Notes: generated from the letters alone by a model not told the origin. 31,495 bases of DNA from Chara braunii (GCA_003427395.1 BFEA01000093.1:1010229-1041723), one strand, 5' to 3'. Shown: positions 12,283-22,809, numbered from the stretch's first letter. Numbers and translations: made by a program.

Positions 12283-12865
12283 TGTGAGGTAATAAACCGA
12301 CACTCGATTTTTTTGTAAATCTTATTTATAAATTCTAACTAAGATATTTAAAGAAGAATTGGGCAATGAATGATTAAGCTTGGTAAATAAGGATTACATA
12401 GCGTTTGTACAACGACAATAGACTTTTACAAATGTTTTTGAAAATATTAAAAATTTTGTAAACTATTTATAATCATAACCTAAAAGTAACAGTGCTCATG
12501 CTAGATTTGGAGAACGTATAGGATAGGGTAAACTTCACCCTAGTAATAATACACTGAAGCTGATGGGGGTTTAAGATCCGTTTGTGCTTACATTAAAATC
12601 TTAAATACTCACTCAAATGAAGTAGTACAAGCAAACGAGGTTTAGTCCGCTAGTGGTCAACAAGTCCTTCAATTTTTAAGATATGAAAATAATGAAGTGC
12701 ATTTCATATTTGAAAAATGTATATTTTTTTGATTTGATTTTAATGTATGAATGTGGGAAATCCAATTTTTGTTATTTTTTATTCCAAAAAAATTATTCAT
12801 CTGTTTTTTTCTTTCTACTTTCATCTTAACATAAAACAATTGTATGAAACGATTGAAATGACTTT

Positions 12866-13345
12866 ACCTGGTTGAATCTTTTGAAACCGGTTTCAGCTGC
12901 CCCCACCTAAGCATCAATCATCGGTCAAAACTGTTGAAGCGATATGAAATGACAAAAACATTTGAAAGTGCTATCAGTTGCACCCATCTTTGATTATTGG
13001 ATGATAACAGCTAAAACTGTTTTCAGGATATTCAACAATTTTATGTAATTTCAACAGTTTCAGGTGAGGAAACCTCTAACCGTTGAAATAACATGAAGTG
13101 GCTGCAACTTTGAAAATTGTTTTCAAGTCCCTTCATCCAAGCCTACAATACCTGTTTGAAAGCACGACAAACACCTAAAGTGTCAGCTTCTGAAACTGTT
13201 TTAGATCCTTCAATCTAGACCTACAACACCCGTATAAAATCTTGGCGATGACCGGAAGTATTTTAAGCTTCAAAACCCTGTTTCAAATAAGTTTATCCAA
13301 ACATTCATGATTGGTCATCGTACCGACTTAAAACAATTGGAAACA
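12866..13345 (+). repeat. Degenerate minisatellite, about 85-bp units
   Basis: About five to six diverged units, each with a variant of CTTCTGAAACTGTTTTCAG followed by a CCTTCATCCAAGCCTACAA-like part. It sits inside the LINE between the RGLRQGD-like block and the downstream ORF2 fragments, about where the FADD box would be expected. Confidence 0.65.
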
Positions 13346-14003
13346 TAAAAGGATCCGAAAATATATGCACTCGCTAACCAACTCTCTCATATTTAGATAG
13401 ATTTCATTTATTATGATCGTTGCATAAAGACTGTCTCCCAATACCTCTTTTGTTTACAATACAAGGTTTTGTTAAACAACATTATACGAAATTCGAAAAT
13501 AGCAGCGCTAACACTGAAAAATGAAATAGAGTGGAAAGTCGAGGCATCCGCATTCGAACTTTTTGCAGTCTCAATCAATCAAACGAATTCATGTTATCAA
13601 ACAATGCTTGGAGACATATATCAGCATATTGAAAGTTGTAGTAAGTTCAAACAAAATATTTTTTTCTCGCCAAAATACATTGATGTACAGGTTCAATGGG
13701 AATGAAATGTGTACAAGCCAGCGATGCAAAAATATTTATGGGTGATGGTGACACAAAAAAAATATTCTTCAACGCATAACATAATTTTACATCACTCTGC
13801 AATGCAAGTGAAGGTACTTGTAAGGATCAAAAGTTTGGAAAGGGAAGGACGATTCTTATTAGTAGGTCAAGTATTGGTGACAATTGTTTTTGTTTTGTGC
13901 TTGCTGTACTATATCATAAGAGTTTGCAAAATATTCAACATTTTTGCAAAACCTCTTAAAACAGTGGCACAACATTTCATTTGGAAGCCAAGGTAAGAAG
14001 AAG

Positions 14004-14643
14004 ATCAGATGGACCTATGAAAAATGTCGTGGTAAACACTAATAATCATAAGGAGGAAGATGGAAAAACCCTATTGGACCCATGAATTAATAGCTTAACT
14101 CTTTTGGTAAGAGAGATTCTCAACTCGTGTTTATTGGTAGACTATATTTTGGTAAGGCCTCAAATGAGCCTCCAACGTAAGGACAACCCTAAGGATGGGT
14201 TTTGTCCAAAATACAAAGATTAGATCAAAGTTTCGAAGAAACCCCATAGGAGTTTGGAAGAAGGCAAAACCTACATACAAGAGTTGAAAAACGAAGTAAG
14301 ATTTCAACCAGTCTTTGAAGAGAATCAGATGGACCTATGCAAAATGTCTTGGTAAATACGAATAATCATAAGAAGGAAGATGGAGAAACCCTCTTGGACC
14401 CATGAATTCATAGCTTAACTCTTCTGGTAAGAGAGATTCTCAACTGGTGTCTATTGGCATACTATATTTAGGTAGGGCCTCAAATGAGCCTCCAATGTAA
14501 GGATAACCCTAATGATGGGTTTTGTCCAAAATACAAAGATTAGATCAAAGTTTCGAAGAATCGTCATAGAAGTTTAGAAGAAGGCAAAACCTACATAGAA
14601 GAGTCGAAAAACGAAGTAAGATTTTAACCAGTTTTTGAGAGAT
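14004..14643 (+). repeat. 330-bp tandem duplication of LINE 3' sequence
   Basis: Two copies, both starting ATCAGATGGACCTATG (14004 and 14334), match at about 90% by eye over nearly their whole length. The first copy continues the LINE reading (GKKKIRW, then a GGRWKNPIGPMN stretch resembling the GGLGI part of LINE C-termini), so the duplication arose within the LINE after insertion or was present in its source copy. Both copies carry stops. Confidence 0.9.
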
Positions 14644-15290
14644 AGTTAACAAGGGACGGGGGAGAAAATATATTCTCTGCATGCACATGTATTGACTTGT
14701 TTAAAAAAAAAAAAATCGGGAAGGGGTTTATATGATTGGCAACTTGTAAGATAACCCCATAGGTTAGGTGAAAATCTAGACATACACCAAAAACTATTCT
14801 CGGACAAAGTCACTCTATAAAAAATGAGTTACTGCAATAATTATTGTAATTTATGAAAACTGAAAAACACTGTAGGGACCTAGGGTGAAAATCCGCTAAG
14901 CATTTTGTTAAGAAAAGTAGAAAAGGAGGACGATATTTTTCTATGGTTGAAGTTGCAAGTGAATGATGATAATGGGAGATGCTTGTTGAATGTGTACATA
15001 AGGGAAAAGAATGATAATTCGAAATGATCATTAAATCATTTATGTTGGAATGAAGGACTAAGGAACCTCAGAGAAGTTGGAGTGTGCGTGGGTAAGGCCA
15101 TGAGTATGATAAAGACATGGACATTTACCATTGTAGCAGGAGGAAGGTCAATAAAATCATAAAGAATTATTTCAAAGATGTAAGGTTGACAAATAGGTTA
15201 GGAGGTTATTTAAAATTTGAGAAGAAGCACTATCTCATTCAGGATATGCATTGTAAGCGAATCACAAATCACAAAGTAGAGACACATATG
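14644..15290. other. Unassigned AT-rich stretch
   Basis: Follows the LINE. Short frames on both strands show no family signature, and no poly(A) tail marking the LINE end was identified with confidence (A12 at about 14703 is one candidate). Confidence 0.35.
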
Positions 15291-16440
15291 ATTAGTAACC
15301 CATGGCCAGAAACCTATAGCAACAACATCATTCAACCCAGTACTAATTGCATGAGGGGCAACTCATATTAACGCGTCTACACTCAGGTTGACTTCGAGCA
15401 CCGAACACATGTGCTACACTGAGTCTGAATTCCTACATGCGCAAAAAAGTTCATCAGATGTGTAGCCATAACTTATACCAAGTCGGGTTATGCCCTCTCT
15501 ATGACACGGTCGACCTATCTAGTAGGTCTAACTCGTGGTCGACAATTTAGTATTATGCAGACTCACTCGTGCTGCAAAATCACTTATGGTATGGTGGTGA
15601 TGGTCTACCGAAACCGCTCGCCCCATTCGACTTTTTTGACTCGGATCTACTCACTCTACTCGTTTTCACACACCTTGCTATTACCAAAGATACAAATTGA
15701 AGGTCAATACAAGTCAAGTCGTGCACTCCCAGCGACAAAGGTTCACCTTTCAAGTAGCCCTAGCACTTTGCAGACTCGCTACTACTAGTAAAAATCAATT
15801 ACAATATGGTGGTGGGCCGGTGGTAGTTCGCTTGAACCAGCTGCCTAATTCGAGCCACCTGATTCACTTATGCAACTTATCTTCACACACCTCGATATTA
15901 CTAAAGGTCAACACTCTCAATTGTTCGATAAAAAAATCATACCTTCCTACATCCAGCTGCCACTTTTGTTAGGTATGATCTCCTAGCAGGTTACAACTTT
16001 GATTGCTAAAAGCAATATCTCATTAATGACACACATAGGACGTGAATCCCAAATTACAGTGCAAAGATACAACACTAACCACCAAAAGTCTGTAGCAACA
16101 ATATCATTCAACCCCCTACTCTATCTTTAAGTGACAACTCACGTCAACTCTAGCATATTTGAGATGACTTAAAACACCATGCAACACAAGTGTTCGAAAA
16201 AATGCACAAACTTTCATAGATACAAACCAATTAATCCGACGTCTGGTCGAAACGGATACCTAGTTCGATCATGCACTCCCTACGACAAGGTTGATTCTTC
16301 CTGAGGTCTAGCACATGGTTGTCGGTTCAATATTATATAAACTCACTCTTAGTGCGAAAATCAATAATGATATGTTGGTCATAGTTCGCTTTAACCACCC
16401 GTCTCATACGAACCCCCATTTTTAAAATTTGGTCTATCTA
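15291..16440 (+). repeat. Three diverged copies of a dispersed repeat
   Basis: Copies cover about 15291-15700, 15711-15925 (partial) and 16060-16440. Shared blocks include TAGCAACAAYATCATTCAACC at 15321 and 16095, TGCACTCCCWRCGACAA at 15721 and 16274, and a TTCACACACCT block at 15665 and 15889. No terminal repeats or coding capacity were recognised, so the element class is unknown. Confidence 0.55.
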
Positions 16441-18881
16441 AAGTCAAGATCTTCAGCCGAAGAAAGCAATCGAAGAAGAGGAACCGTGTGTCGAGGTTGG
16501 TAAATAGATGGGAGTCAGATTAACCATTCATGTCTTCACTAATGGGGAGGAACTAAAAATTACACGGTTCCATCTAGCGGATGTCTCCTCTTCCAAGATC
16601 ACTTCCATGTTGTTATTGAAATCCCACCTTCGTTACCAACTGCAAAATGATTGAATAAGAGGGGTATGGAAGTGAAAATGGGATATGATAGATGCTCATG
16701 ACCCATTAAGACAATAACTCATATGTGGTCGTCTTGCCATGGATTTGAAACATCTCAGGGAGAAATGACATGCCAATAGCGAAATAGGTCATACAAGGAA
16801 ATTTTCCATCTAAAATACAAGAAGCTAAGAAATGAGGCTACATGACTAGGAAAGTAGTTTTTATGTGGTTAGTGTAGATACACAGAAATGACAAGCGCAT
16901 TCAGGGCCAATACGGAAATTTAGGCCAAACAAGGACCGACTTCATTTTCAGGGACGAGGATTAAGTTGACCCTATGACGAGATAAGTAGTTAGGAAGAAG
17001 ATGGGGGTAAGGTGTTTTTTTAGGGTAGTATACCAACTAGGGTACTTGGTTGGAGGTAGCCGACCATAAGAGGTCATTGTCGATGTAAGTCTGTGTATAA
17101 GGAGGTAGTTGGGGTAGGGTAGACGGGATAAGCAAGTAGAAAAGTAAGCCAGGTAATGGTTAAATTATATAGTTGAAAATTTTATGTTAGTAATGCTCTT
17201 AGTAAGTTTAGTATATATGAAAATTTTGAGACTTGACCCCAAAACTTTTTATTTTTCAATTGAAAAAAAAATCAAGTGTTCTTCTTTTAAGCATATTATT
17301 TAGCAATAACTGGTAATGAACGGGACAGTGGATATGCACAGGGTCTTCAAAAGCGATGATTAAACCATGATTCTCTCTCTTTCGAAAAAATGCGTCGTTG
17401 GTAAGATACTCTTTCGCGCATTAAGACGAGGCGTAGAAAAATGCATAAATAAAGCATCTTCGCCGAACAAAGAATGAAATACATACCTTTATGATTTGTA
17501 GCTCTCAATTATATGACTTATTTTAACATGTGTGGATTAAATACATTTCGTCCCACATATATCATACTGATAAAATATATATCGATCGTACTACAATGGC
17601 TTACTAGCTATAGATAAATGTCAATTGAAGTATGTACTGTATTTATATTGTATATAAACTTCAATACAATGTCACGGACCTCACTTTACTTACAAACTCA
17701 ATCCTTCTTTGGGAAAGGTCATATATGTATGTATTTCGTAATCTGGCAAAATAATTTAATAATAAAAATAAATAATTTATATATGTGATTATATGGGCAA
17801 AAAAGTGTTTTCTTTTATTTACTTTTGCATCTTATTCAACTCACTCACTCGAAAACTGAAACTATGAAGCGAGTAGAATAAAGCGTCGTATGATAGTTGG
17901 CTATCTCATATGGTTCGGAGAGGACTCGCGTACAACTGGTATATTTTCTTTGTGGGGAAGTTGAAGGATGACACACGATGGTCGATAACTTTTCACAAAC
18001 TTATAAATATGTTGAATTCCACAATTAATTTATAAATATTTTTTAAACATCCTCATAGATAACTATATGGAGAGTGGTAAGAAAACTCTTTTGATTGAAG
18101 TTCATAGTTCGATGGGTCCAAACATCGTTTGAAAACCTGATGTAGAAATGAATAAGAGTACACCCTTACATTAAGGTCAAAGTTAATGGAGACTTTTTTT
18201 TATTAGTGGGGATTTACACCCACTAGAAATTATTATCGAGTGTCCCCTTGATAATAACATTATAATTAAACTCACCTTCCTACCCAAACTTTCTATACAT
18301 ACATGGAGTCCCTTATTAATTACCCAATTGAGCTCCGTCCTACTGTGCAAATTCAAACTTACCTTTCGACTCAATCACCGACGCTCTGTGGACTCTTTCT
18401 CCTCCTATTGTCCCTCATGATGAAAAAACCCTATTTTGTGTGTGACGTTTATGATATTGTCATTTGTTTCCTTATATATTATTATTTCAGAGTTGCCTTA
18501 AAAGAAACGCAACTCCTCGTCATGATGCATACTTAGATACATCAATGGAAAGGGCGTACGATGGCGGGGAAATAAGTCTTAGGAAAGAGGGTTGCAAGGG
18601 AGTAGGAGGGAGCATTCGTAGAAAAGGAGGGGGAGGGATATATGAGACGTTGAACAGACAAAGGGGTTTTCTCTGCCAGCAACACTCGTTGACAATCTTG
18701 CAAATCGCAGTTTATTTTTTTTGGGTCAACTTTAAATTTTGGGAAGAGGTTTCAATGAGAATCCAAACTCGAGGTTCTTTCTCTTCTAGATATGCATATT
18801 TCATGACCCACCATGCCTCCGTGTGGGAAATATGATTCCTTTCCGCGTCACACCTTGGCGCGTCGAACGCGTCGTCCCCCC

Positions 18882-18884
<3 letters not shown>
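16441..18884. other. Unassigned AT-rich region
   Basis: No gene, RNA or transposon recognised. 17430-17830 is particularly AT-rich. Short frames at 18183-18835 on both strands lack domain features. Confidence 0.4.

Positions 18885-18925
<41 letters not shown>
18885..18925. repeat. (TC)20 microsatellite
   Basis: About twenty TC units preceded by a C-rich run. A complementary (GA)n run of about 18 bases occurs at 19047-19064, so the two could pair if transcribed together. Confidence 0.95.
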
Positions 18926-18928
<3 letters not shown>

Positions 18929-18985
18929 AGTTTGTGTGACTTCATCCCCCCCCCCGCCGGCGCAGTCCTAATTCTCAAAACGGGC

Positions 18986-19013
18986 GAATCTTCCCGCAAA
19001 CACGGGAAGATTC
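18986..19013. other. Perfect 11-bp hairpin
   Basis: GAATCTTCCCG, a 6-nt loop CAAACA, then CGGGAAGATTC. It lies between the (TC)n and (GA)n tracts. No terminator or RNA family was recognised. Confidence 0.7.
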
Positions 19014-19098
19014 TTTCCCATTTTTGTACATTACAACCGCGCGCACGAGAGAGAGAGAGAGAGAAACAGGTGCTTTGTGCACCTTGCCGCATCGAACA

Positions 19099-19623
19099 CC
19101 CCCCCCCCCCCCCCCCCCCCCCCCCNNNNNNNNNNNNNNNNNNNNNNNNNNNNNNNNNNNNNNNNNNNNNNNNNNNNNNNNNNNNNNNNNNNNNNNNNNN
19201 NNNNNNNNNNNNNNNNNNNNNNNNNNNNNNNNNNNNNNNNNNNNNNNNNNNNNNNNNNNNNNNNNNNNNNNNNNNNNNNNNNNNNNNNNNNNNNNNNNNN
19301 NNNNNNNNNNNNNNNNNNNNNNNNNNNNNNNNNNNNNNNNNNNNNNNNNNNNNNNNNNNNNNNNNNNNNNNNNNNNNNNNNNNNNNNNNNNNNNNNNNNN
19401 NNNNNNNNNNNNNNNNNNNNNNNNNNNNNNNNNNNNNNNNNNNNNNNNNNNNNNNNNNNNNNNNNNNNNNNNNNNNNNNNNNNNNNNNNNNNNNNNNNNN
19501 NNNNNNNNNNNNNNNNNNNNNNNNNNNNNNNNNNNNNNNNNNNNNNNNNNNNNNNNNNNNNNNNNNNNNNNNNNNNNNNNNNNNNNNNNNNNNNNNNNNN
19601 NNNNNNNNNNNNNNNNNNNNNNN
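19099..19623. other. Poly(C) run of 27 followed by a 498-base assembly gap
   Basis: C27 at 19099-19125 runs directly into N from 19126 to 19623, and sequence resumes in a pyrimidine-rich tract. Nothing can be said about the gap content, and open frames spanning it are meaningless. Confidence 0.98.
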
Positions 19624-20203
19624 TCCCTCCCACCCATTTCTTTTCTCCTTTTTTTTCACAAGTTCATTCGTATTCTTCTTTTTTCTTCTTTTTTTTGTTT
19701 TTTCATTTTCGAAAAATGAAGTAAAACCTGCTACCCGTAGCTCTAGGCTCGGCAAGGCTCGACTTACCGGTAGCGGGAGGCTTGAACTTGATAACTGAGC
19801 GAGGTACTGGTGGTTTAAGATTGATCATCAGACGCGATTGCATCAGGACAAAACTCCCAGTGACTCAGAAAACGAGGAAATGGTTTTGGGATACATGGGG
19901 GAGGGAGTCCTCCTTAGTTAAAAGACTCTGTAGGAAGACTCCATTTTTGCCAGTGGTTGCTGTCCCCACTGGAATATGGGGAGCGTTTTAGCTCACCTCC
20001 ACAGAGTCTCTTTTTACATTAGGGGAGGGGTGTTGTTGGTAATGAACGGGCTGTATTGGTTTTCCCTTTTCTTCTATTTTGGGGAACTTTTCTGTGAAGG
20101 GACACTGGACCTGGTTTCCAAGAGCCTAAACTGGGTAATGGCCCCAGGATATGTTCGGGAATTCGTGGGGTTTCCCGGCCCCGTACCCTTTGGCTTATTG
20201 CAA
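19624..20203. other. Unassigned region left of the MULE-type MITE
   Basis: Two short plus-strand frames (19782-19991 and 19976-20206) have no recognisable domain. GGTACTGGTGGTTTAA at 19803-19818 is an exact repeat of 8063-8078, and a 14/16 match lies at 29623-29638, suggesting a shared repeat end. Confidence 0.4.
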
Positions 20204-20426
20204 TAAAAAGATGGGATAAGTTGCAAAATACCCCCATAAGTTGAGATATATGCCAAAATGACCCTGAAAGATGTGGGTAGAGCGGAATGCCCTTTTGGGC
20301 CGATAGGGGTATTTCACCAAAAAAAACTTTGTCAGAGGGGCGGTCCGCTCTACCCACATCTTGTAGGGGCATTTTGGCATATATCTCAACTTATGGGGGT
20401 ATTTTGCAAATTATCCCTAAAAAGTT
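20204..20426. mobile_element. MULE-type MITE with 9-bp target duplication
   Basis: A 205-bp element (20213-20417) starts GGGATAAGTTGCAAAATACC and ends in the near-exact reverse complement. The inverted repeats are about 75 bp with only a few mismatches. It is flanked by TAAAAAGAT (20204-20212) and TAAAAAGTT (20418-20426), a 9-bp duplication with one mismatch. Long terminal repeats and a 9-bp duplication are the hallmark of Mutator-like elements. No transposase is encoded, so it depended on one elsewhere. High arm identity suggests fairly recent insertion. Confidence 0.88.
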
Positions 20427-20476
20427 CTATTGTTCTCCCCGAAAACAAAAAAACAAAAAAAAAACAACGGGAGTGT

Positions 20477-21031
20477 GGCCGGATTATGTCCTAAGTCTCT
20501 TACCAAAACTGTCATCTCTACCGACTGGCCTAGCTCAGTTCGTACACCCACAAAGGGCCTAGCCACACATCCGGCGAAACCAAAAAATTCACGAACTCGT
20601 TTCGTTTTCACACCACTACACGGCCACCCGAATTTTGACGTTGAAATTGAAGTCGCGCGAAGTGAGGATGCCAGCTCTACAAAGAAATTGTGGTTCGCGG
20701 GGAGAGAGTTGCCGCCCGCCTGCGACAAGCCCAGTTCCGTGGGTCCTATGGCCGGATTATGCCCCAAGTCTCTTACCAACACTGTCATCTCTACCGACTG
20801 GCCTACCAAAGTTAGCTCAGTTGGTACACCCACAAAGGGCCTCGCCACACAGCAGGTGAAACCAAAAAATTCACGAACTCGTTTCGTTTTCACACCGCTA
20901 CACGGCCACACAAATTTTGACATTGAAATTGAAGTCGCGAGAAGTCAGGATGTCAGATCTACAAAGAAATTGTGGTTCGCGGGGAGAGAGTTGCCGCCCG
21001 CCTGCGACAACCCCAGTTCCGTGGGTCCTCT
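20477..21031 (+). repeat. Tandem duplication of 273 and 282 bp
   Basis: Unit 1 (20477-20749) and unit 2 (20750-21031) share over 90% identity by eye; unit 2 has a 9-bp insertion (ACCAAAGTT). Each holds a SINE-like box A (20531-20546 and, as a perfect TAGCTCAGTTGGTACA, 20813-20828) and a GGGCCTMGCCACAC motif. Both lengths are multiples of three, so an open frame of 288 codons (20430-21296) runs through both units. My count of about 17 substitutions gives 5 at codon position 1, 3 at position 2 and 9 at position 3, which is suggestive but too few to claim coding. No domain was recognised. Confidence 0.85.
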
Positions 21032-21284
21032 CAGCAAGTCACGAATGCCCCGCCATTCCACGCGAGTCTCCCATGTATGTCCGACACAGTCTCCCATGTA
21101 TGTCCTTCTCCATCCCTACTGTGATTTGTCCGCATGCAGTTGTCGGGGTTCACGGGACCTATTCATCATGGCAACTCGTGTGGCCCATGACTCGAAAAAC
21201 GAAGAAAAAACGAACAGGAGCGTTTGCAAGGCCTCACGAGTTTGGAGTTCGTTTCTTCTCGTTTCTTGGGCCGTGTGGCGGGAC

Positions 21285-21475
21285 CCAAACTGTTGAAATG
21301 CAGACTGGGTCAAGAACAAATCTGAATTTACCTGGGGCCGGTCAGTTCAAATCCCCAAACTGTTGAAATGCAGACCTGGGTCGAGAACAAATCTGAATTT
21401 ACCTGGGGCCGGTCAGTTCAAAGAGGATATCACAAGGCTGTGTCCCTTTCTGGGGGTCCCTTTTTCCTCTCAGAA
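21285..21475 (+). mobile_element. Two truncated SINE copies in tandem (70-bp period)
   Basis: CCAAACTGTTGAAATGCAGA occurs at 21285 and 21355, each followed by a degraded box B and ACCTGGGGCCGGTCAG. The second copy continues with a GATATC and GGCTGTGTCCCTTTC 3' part matching the fuller SINE at 22529. Both lack the box A end. Confidence 0.75.
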
Positions 21476-21521
21476 AGAGGTCACATACCTGGACATAGGG
21501 CCTCCCTCCGCTACTCCCCAA

Positions 21522-21631
21522 ATGTGCAAAACGAGGGTGAATCTTCCTCTACAACATGGAAAGATACACCACCATGATGTGCAAAACGAGGGTGGATCTT
21601 CCTCTACAACATGGAAAGATACACCGCCATG
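21522..21631 (+). repeat. 55-bp tandem duplication, nearly identical
   Basis: Two units starting ATGTGCAAAACGAGGGTG (21522 and 21577) differ at only about two A/G positions, indicating recent local duplication. Confidence 0.92.
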
Positions 21632-21857
21632 ATTCTTGTCTTTTGTGCATGTCGAGCGTAGTGAAGCAACGCCCATATATACCTTTGGAGGTTAACAGCT
21701 TTCCCCCGGCCTTTATATTTCTTGCTTGTTTTTCCAAAATCTCCTTCGCCCCCTAAAAAGGCACAAAGGTAGATATACATCTTCCCGCTCTGCCATCTGA
21801 TATGAGAAAAATCGTTAGTTCACCACTCCTCATCCATACCTTATTTTCATACATACA
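21632..21857. other. Spacer upstream of the U6-like copy
   Basis: No gene recognised. Neither the plant upstream sequence element (TCCCACATCG) nor a TATA box at the usual distance from the U6-like start is apparent, so the U6 copy probably lacks its own promoter. Confidence 0.4.
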
Positions 21858-21989
21858 TGATACATAAATCGAGAAAAATCCGTCGATGTCCTTCGGGACA
21901 TCCGTTAAAATTGGAACAGTGCAGAGAAGATTAGCATGGCCCCTGCGCTTTCAAGGATGACACGCATAAATCGAGAAATGGTCCAAACT
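21858..21989 (+). pseudogene. U6 snRNA copy, preceded by a partial U6 3' fragment
   Basis: A nearly full-length plant U6 starts at G21888 (TCCTTCGGGACATCCG) and contains TTGGAAC, GATTAGCATGGCCCC, GGATGACACGC and GAGAAATGGTCCAAA. The AGC triad is intact, but the ACAGAGA box reads GCAGAGA, and GAACGAT reads GAACAGT. A 4-nt TTTC insertion lies between TGCGC and AAGGATG. Only three T follow, so there is no Pol III terminator. Directly upstream, ATAAATCGAGAAAAATCC (21863-21880) resembles the U6 3' end, as if two copies were joined. A poly(A) run at 22020-22040 about 30 nt downstream suggests retroposition. Confidence 0.8.
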
Positions 21990-22019
21990 TTCTCCCGTTG
22001 TACCCTGCATTCCCCCCTT

Positions 22020-22040
22020 AAAAAAAAAAAAAAAAAAAAA
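22020..22040 (+). repeat. Poly(A) run, possible tail of a U6 retrocopy
   Basis: Twenty-one A follow about 30 nt of unassigned sequence after the U6-like body. A pairing of target-site duplications could not be established. Confidence 0.5.
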
Positions 22041-22101
22041 CTTCGATTGCCACAGAGCTCTCAACTACGAAAGCATACACGAAACAACAGAAGAAAAATT
22101 A

Positions 22102-22312
22102 CCGACGGACAGACAGGCAGACAGGCAGACACGCAGGCAAGCCAGATATAGACAGACAGACAGGCAGGCAGACAGGCGGACAGGCGGACAGGCAGGCAGA
22201 CACGCAGACACGCAGACAAGCCAGATATAGACAGACAGACGGAAAGACAGAAGAACTACAGACCACATATACAGACATACACACGGACACACAGACCGAC
22301 AGACACAGACCA

Positions 22313-22367
<55 letters not shown>

Positions 22368-22507
22368 CAGAAAGAAACAGGCGGACAGAGGAAGACAAAC
22401 AGACCGACTGAGACAGACAGACGGACTGATAGACAGAGAGACAAACAGATAGAGTCAGACAGAGACAGACAGAGACAGACAGAGACAGACAGAGAGACAA
22501 AGAGACA
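22102..22507 (+). repeat. (GACA)n-type satellite, about 400 bp
   Basis: Imperfect CAGA/GACA tetranucleotide arrays with GGCA variants and a purer core at about 22312-22366. Cys/Leu/Val/Ser-rich frames on the minus strand are translations of the repeat. Confidence 0.95.
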
Positions 22508-22528
22508 GGACACTAAACACCGAGCGAA

Positions 22529-22704
22529 TGGGCTTCGCACAGTTGGTACACCCACAAACAGTTGAAATGCAGACCTGAGTTCGAATCCAGAAGGAACCAG
22601 ATGAATAAAACTCCTGAACTACCTGGGGCCGGTCAGTTTCACGATGATATCTCACGGCTGTCGCCCTTTCGGAAAAAAAAAAAAGAGAAGGGAAAAAAAA
22701 AGGA
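22529..22704 (+). mobile_element. tRNA-derived SINE, fullest copy
   Basis: A box A-like segment (TCGCACAGTTGG at about 22535) and a good box B (GAGTTCGAATCC, 22577-22588) lie at tRNA-like spacing. A non-tRNA body follows with ACCTGGGGCCGGTCAG (22621-22636), GATGATATCTCACGGCTGTC and CCCTTTCGG, then an A-rich tail. AGGACA occurs before (22507-22512) and after (22701-22706) the element and may be a short target duplication. Such elements are transcribed by Pol III and mobilised by a LINE. Confidence 0.8.
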
Positions 22705-22784
22705 CATCACAGTGTTTCGTACTTATATTTCTTTAATTCTTTTGGTGCCTCTTTCCTTGTGATACAGCTTGCTCCCTCTTACAA

Positions 22785-22809
22785 TGGCCGGTCAGTTTCA
22801 CGATTATCT
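22785..22809 (+). mobile_element. SINE 3' fragment
   Basis: GGCCGGTCAGTTTCACGAT matches the core of the SINE at 22529. Only about 25 bp remain. Confidence 0.6.

Larger units (their letters stand above)
11036..14333 (+). mobile_element. Degenerate LINE (ORF2 endonuclease end to C-terminal region)
   Basis: Translation fragments on the plus strand appear in the order expected of a LINE ORF2. YHKPMLLKIKI (11036) resembles the end of the endonuclease (SDH-P-LL), followed by FKLNNGNLEDDDW. GKVLEDGG (11770) sits where GKxPGPDG is expected. KPTLDFFVNLIYKF (12294) resembles RPISLLNxIYKI, and LMLDLENV-stop-DRV (12498) resembles LDxEKAYDRV, which carries a catalytic Asp. KRGLVR-stop-WSTSPSIF (12633) resembles RGLRQGDPLSPLLF. 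IESCSKFKQNIFFSPK and LEREGRFLLVGQVLV (13.6-13.9 kb) resemble the region after the FADD box, and GSQGKKKIRW (13982) the C-terminal FLWG-KKIxW region. Stops and frameshifts are frequent and the FADD box was not found, so it is dead. A foldback element and a minisatellite interrupt it. Confidence 0.72.

Noticed and set aside
18712-19798. Long open frames crossing 19126-19623
   Set aside because: They are open only because the gap is N.
22102-22507. CRISPR-like regular repeats
   Set aside because: Tetranucleotide satellite without distinct spacers, in a eukaryotic context.
22065-22655. Cys/Leu/Val-rich minus-strand frames resembling membrane proteins
   Set aside because: They translate the (GACA)n array.
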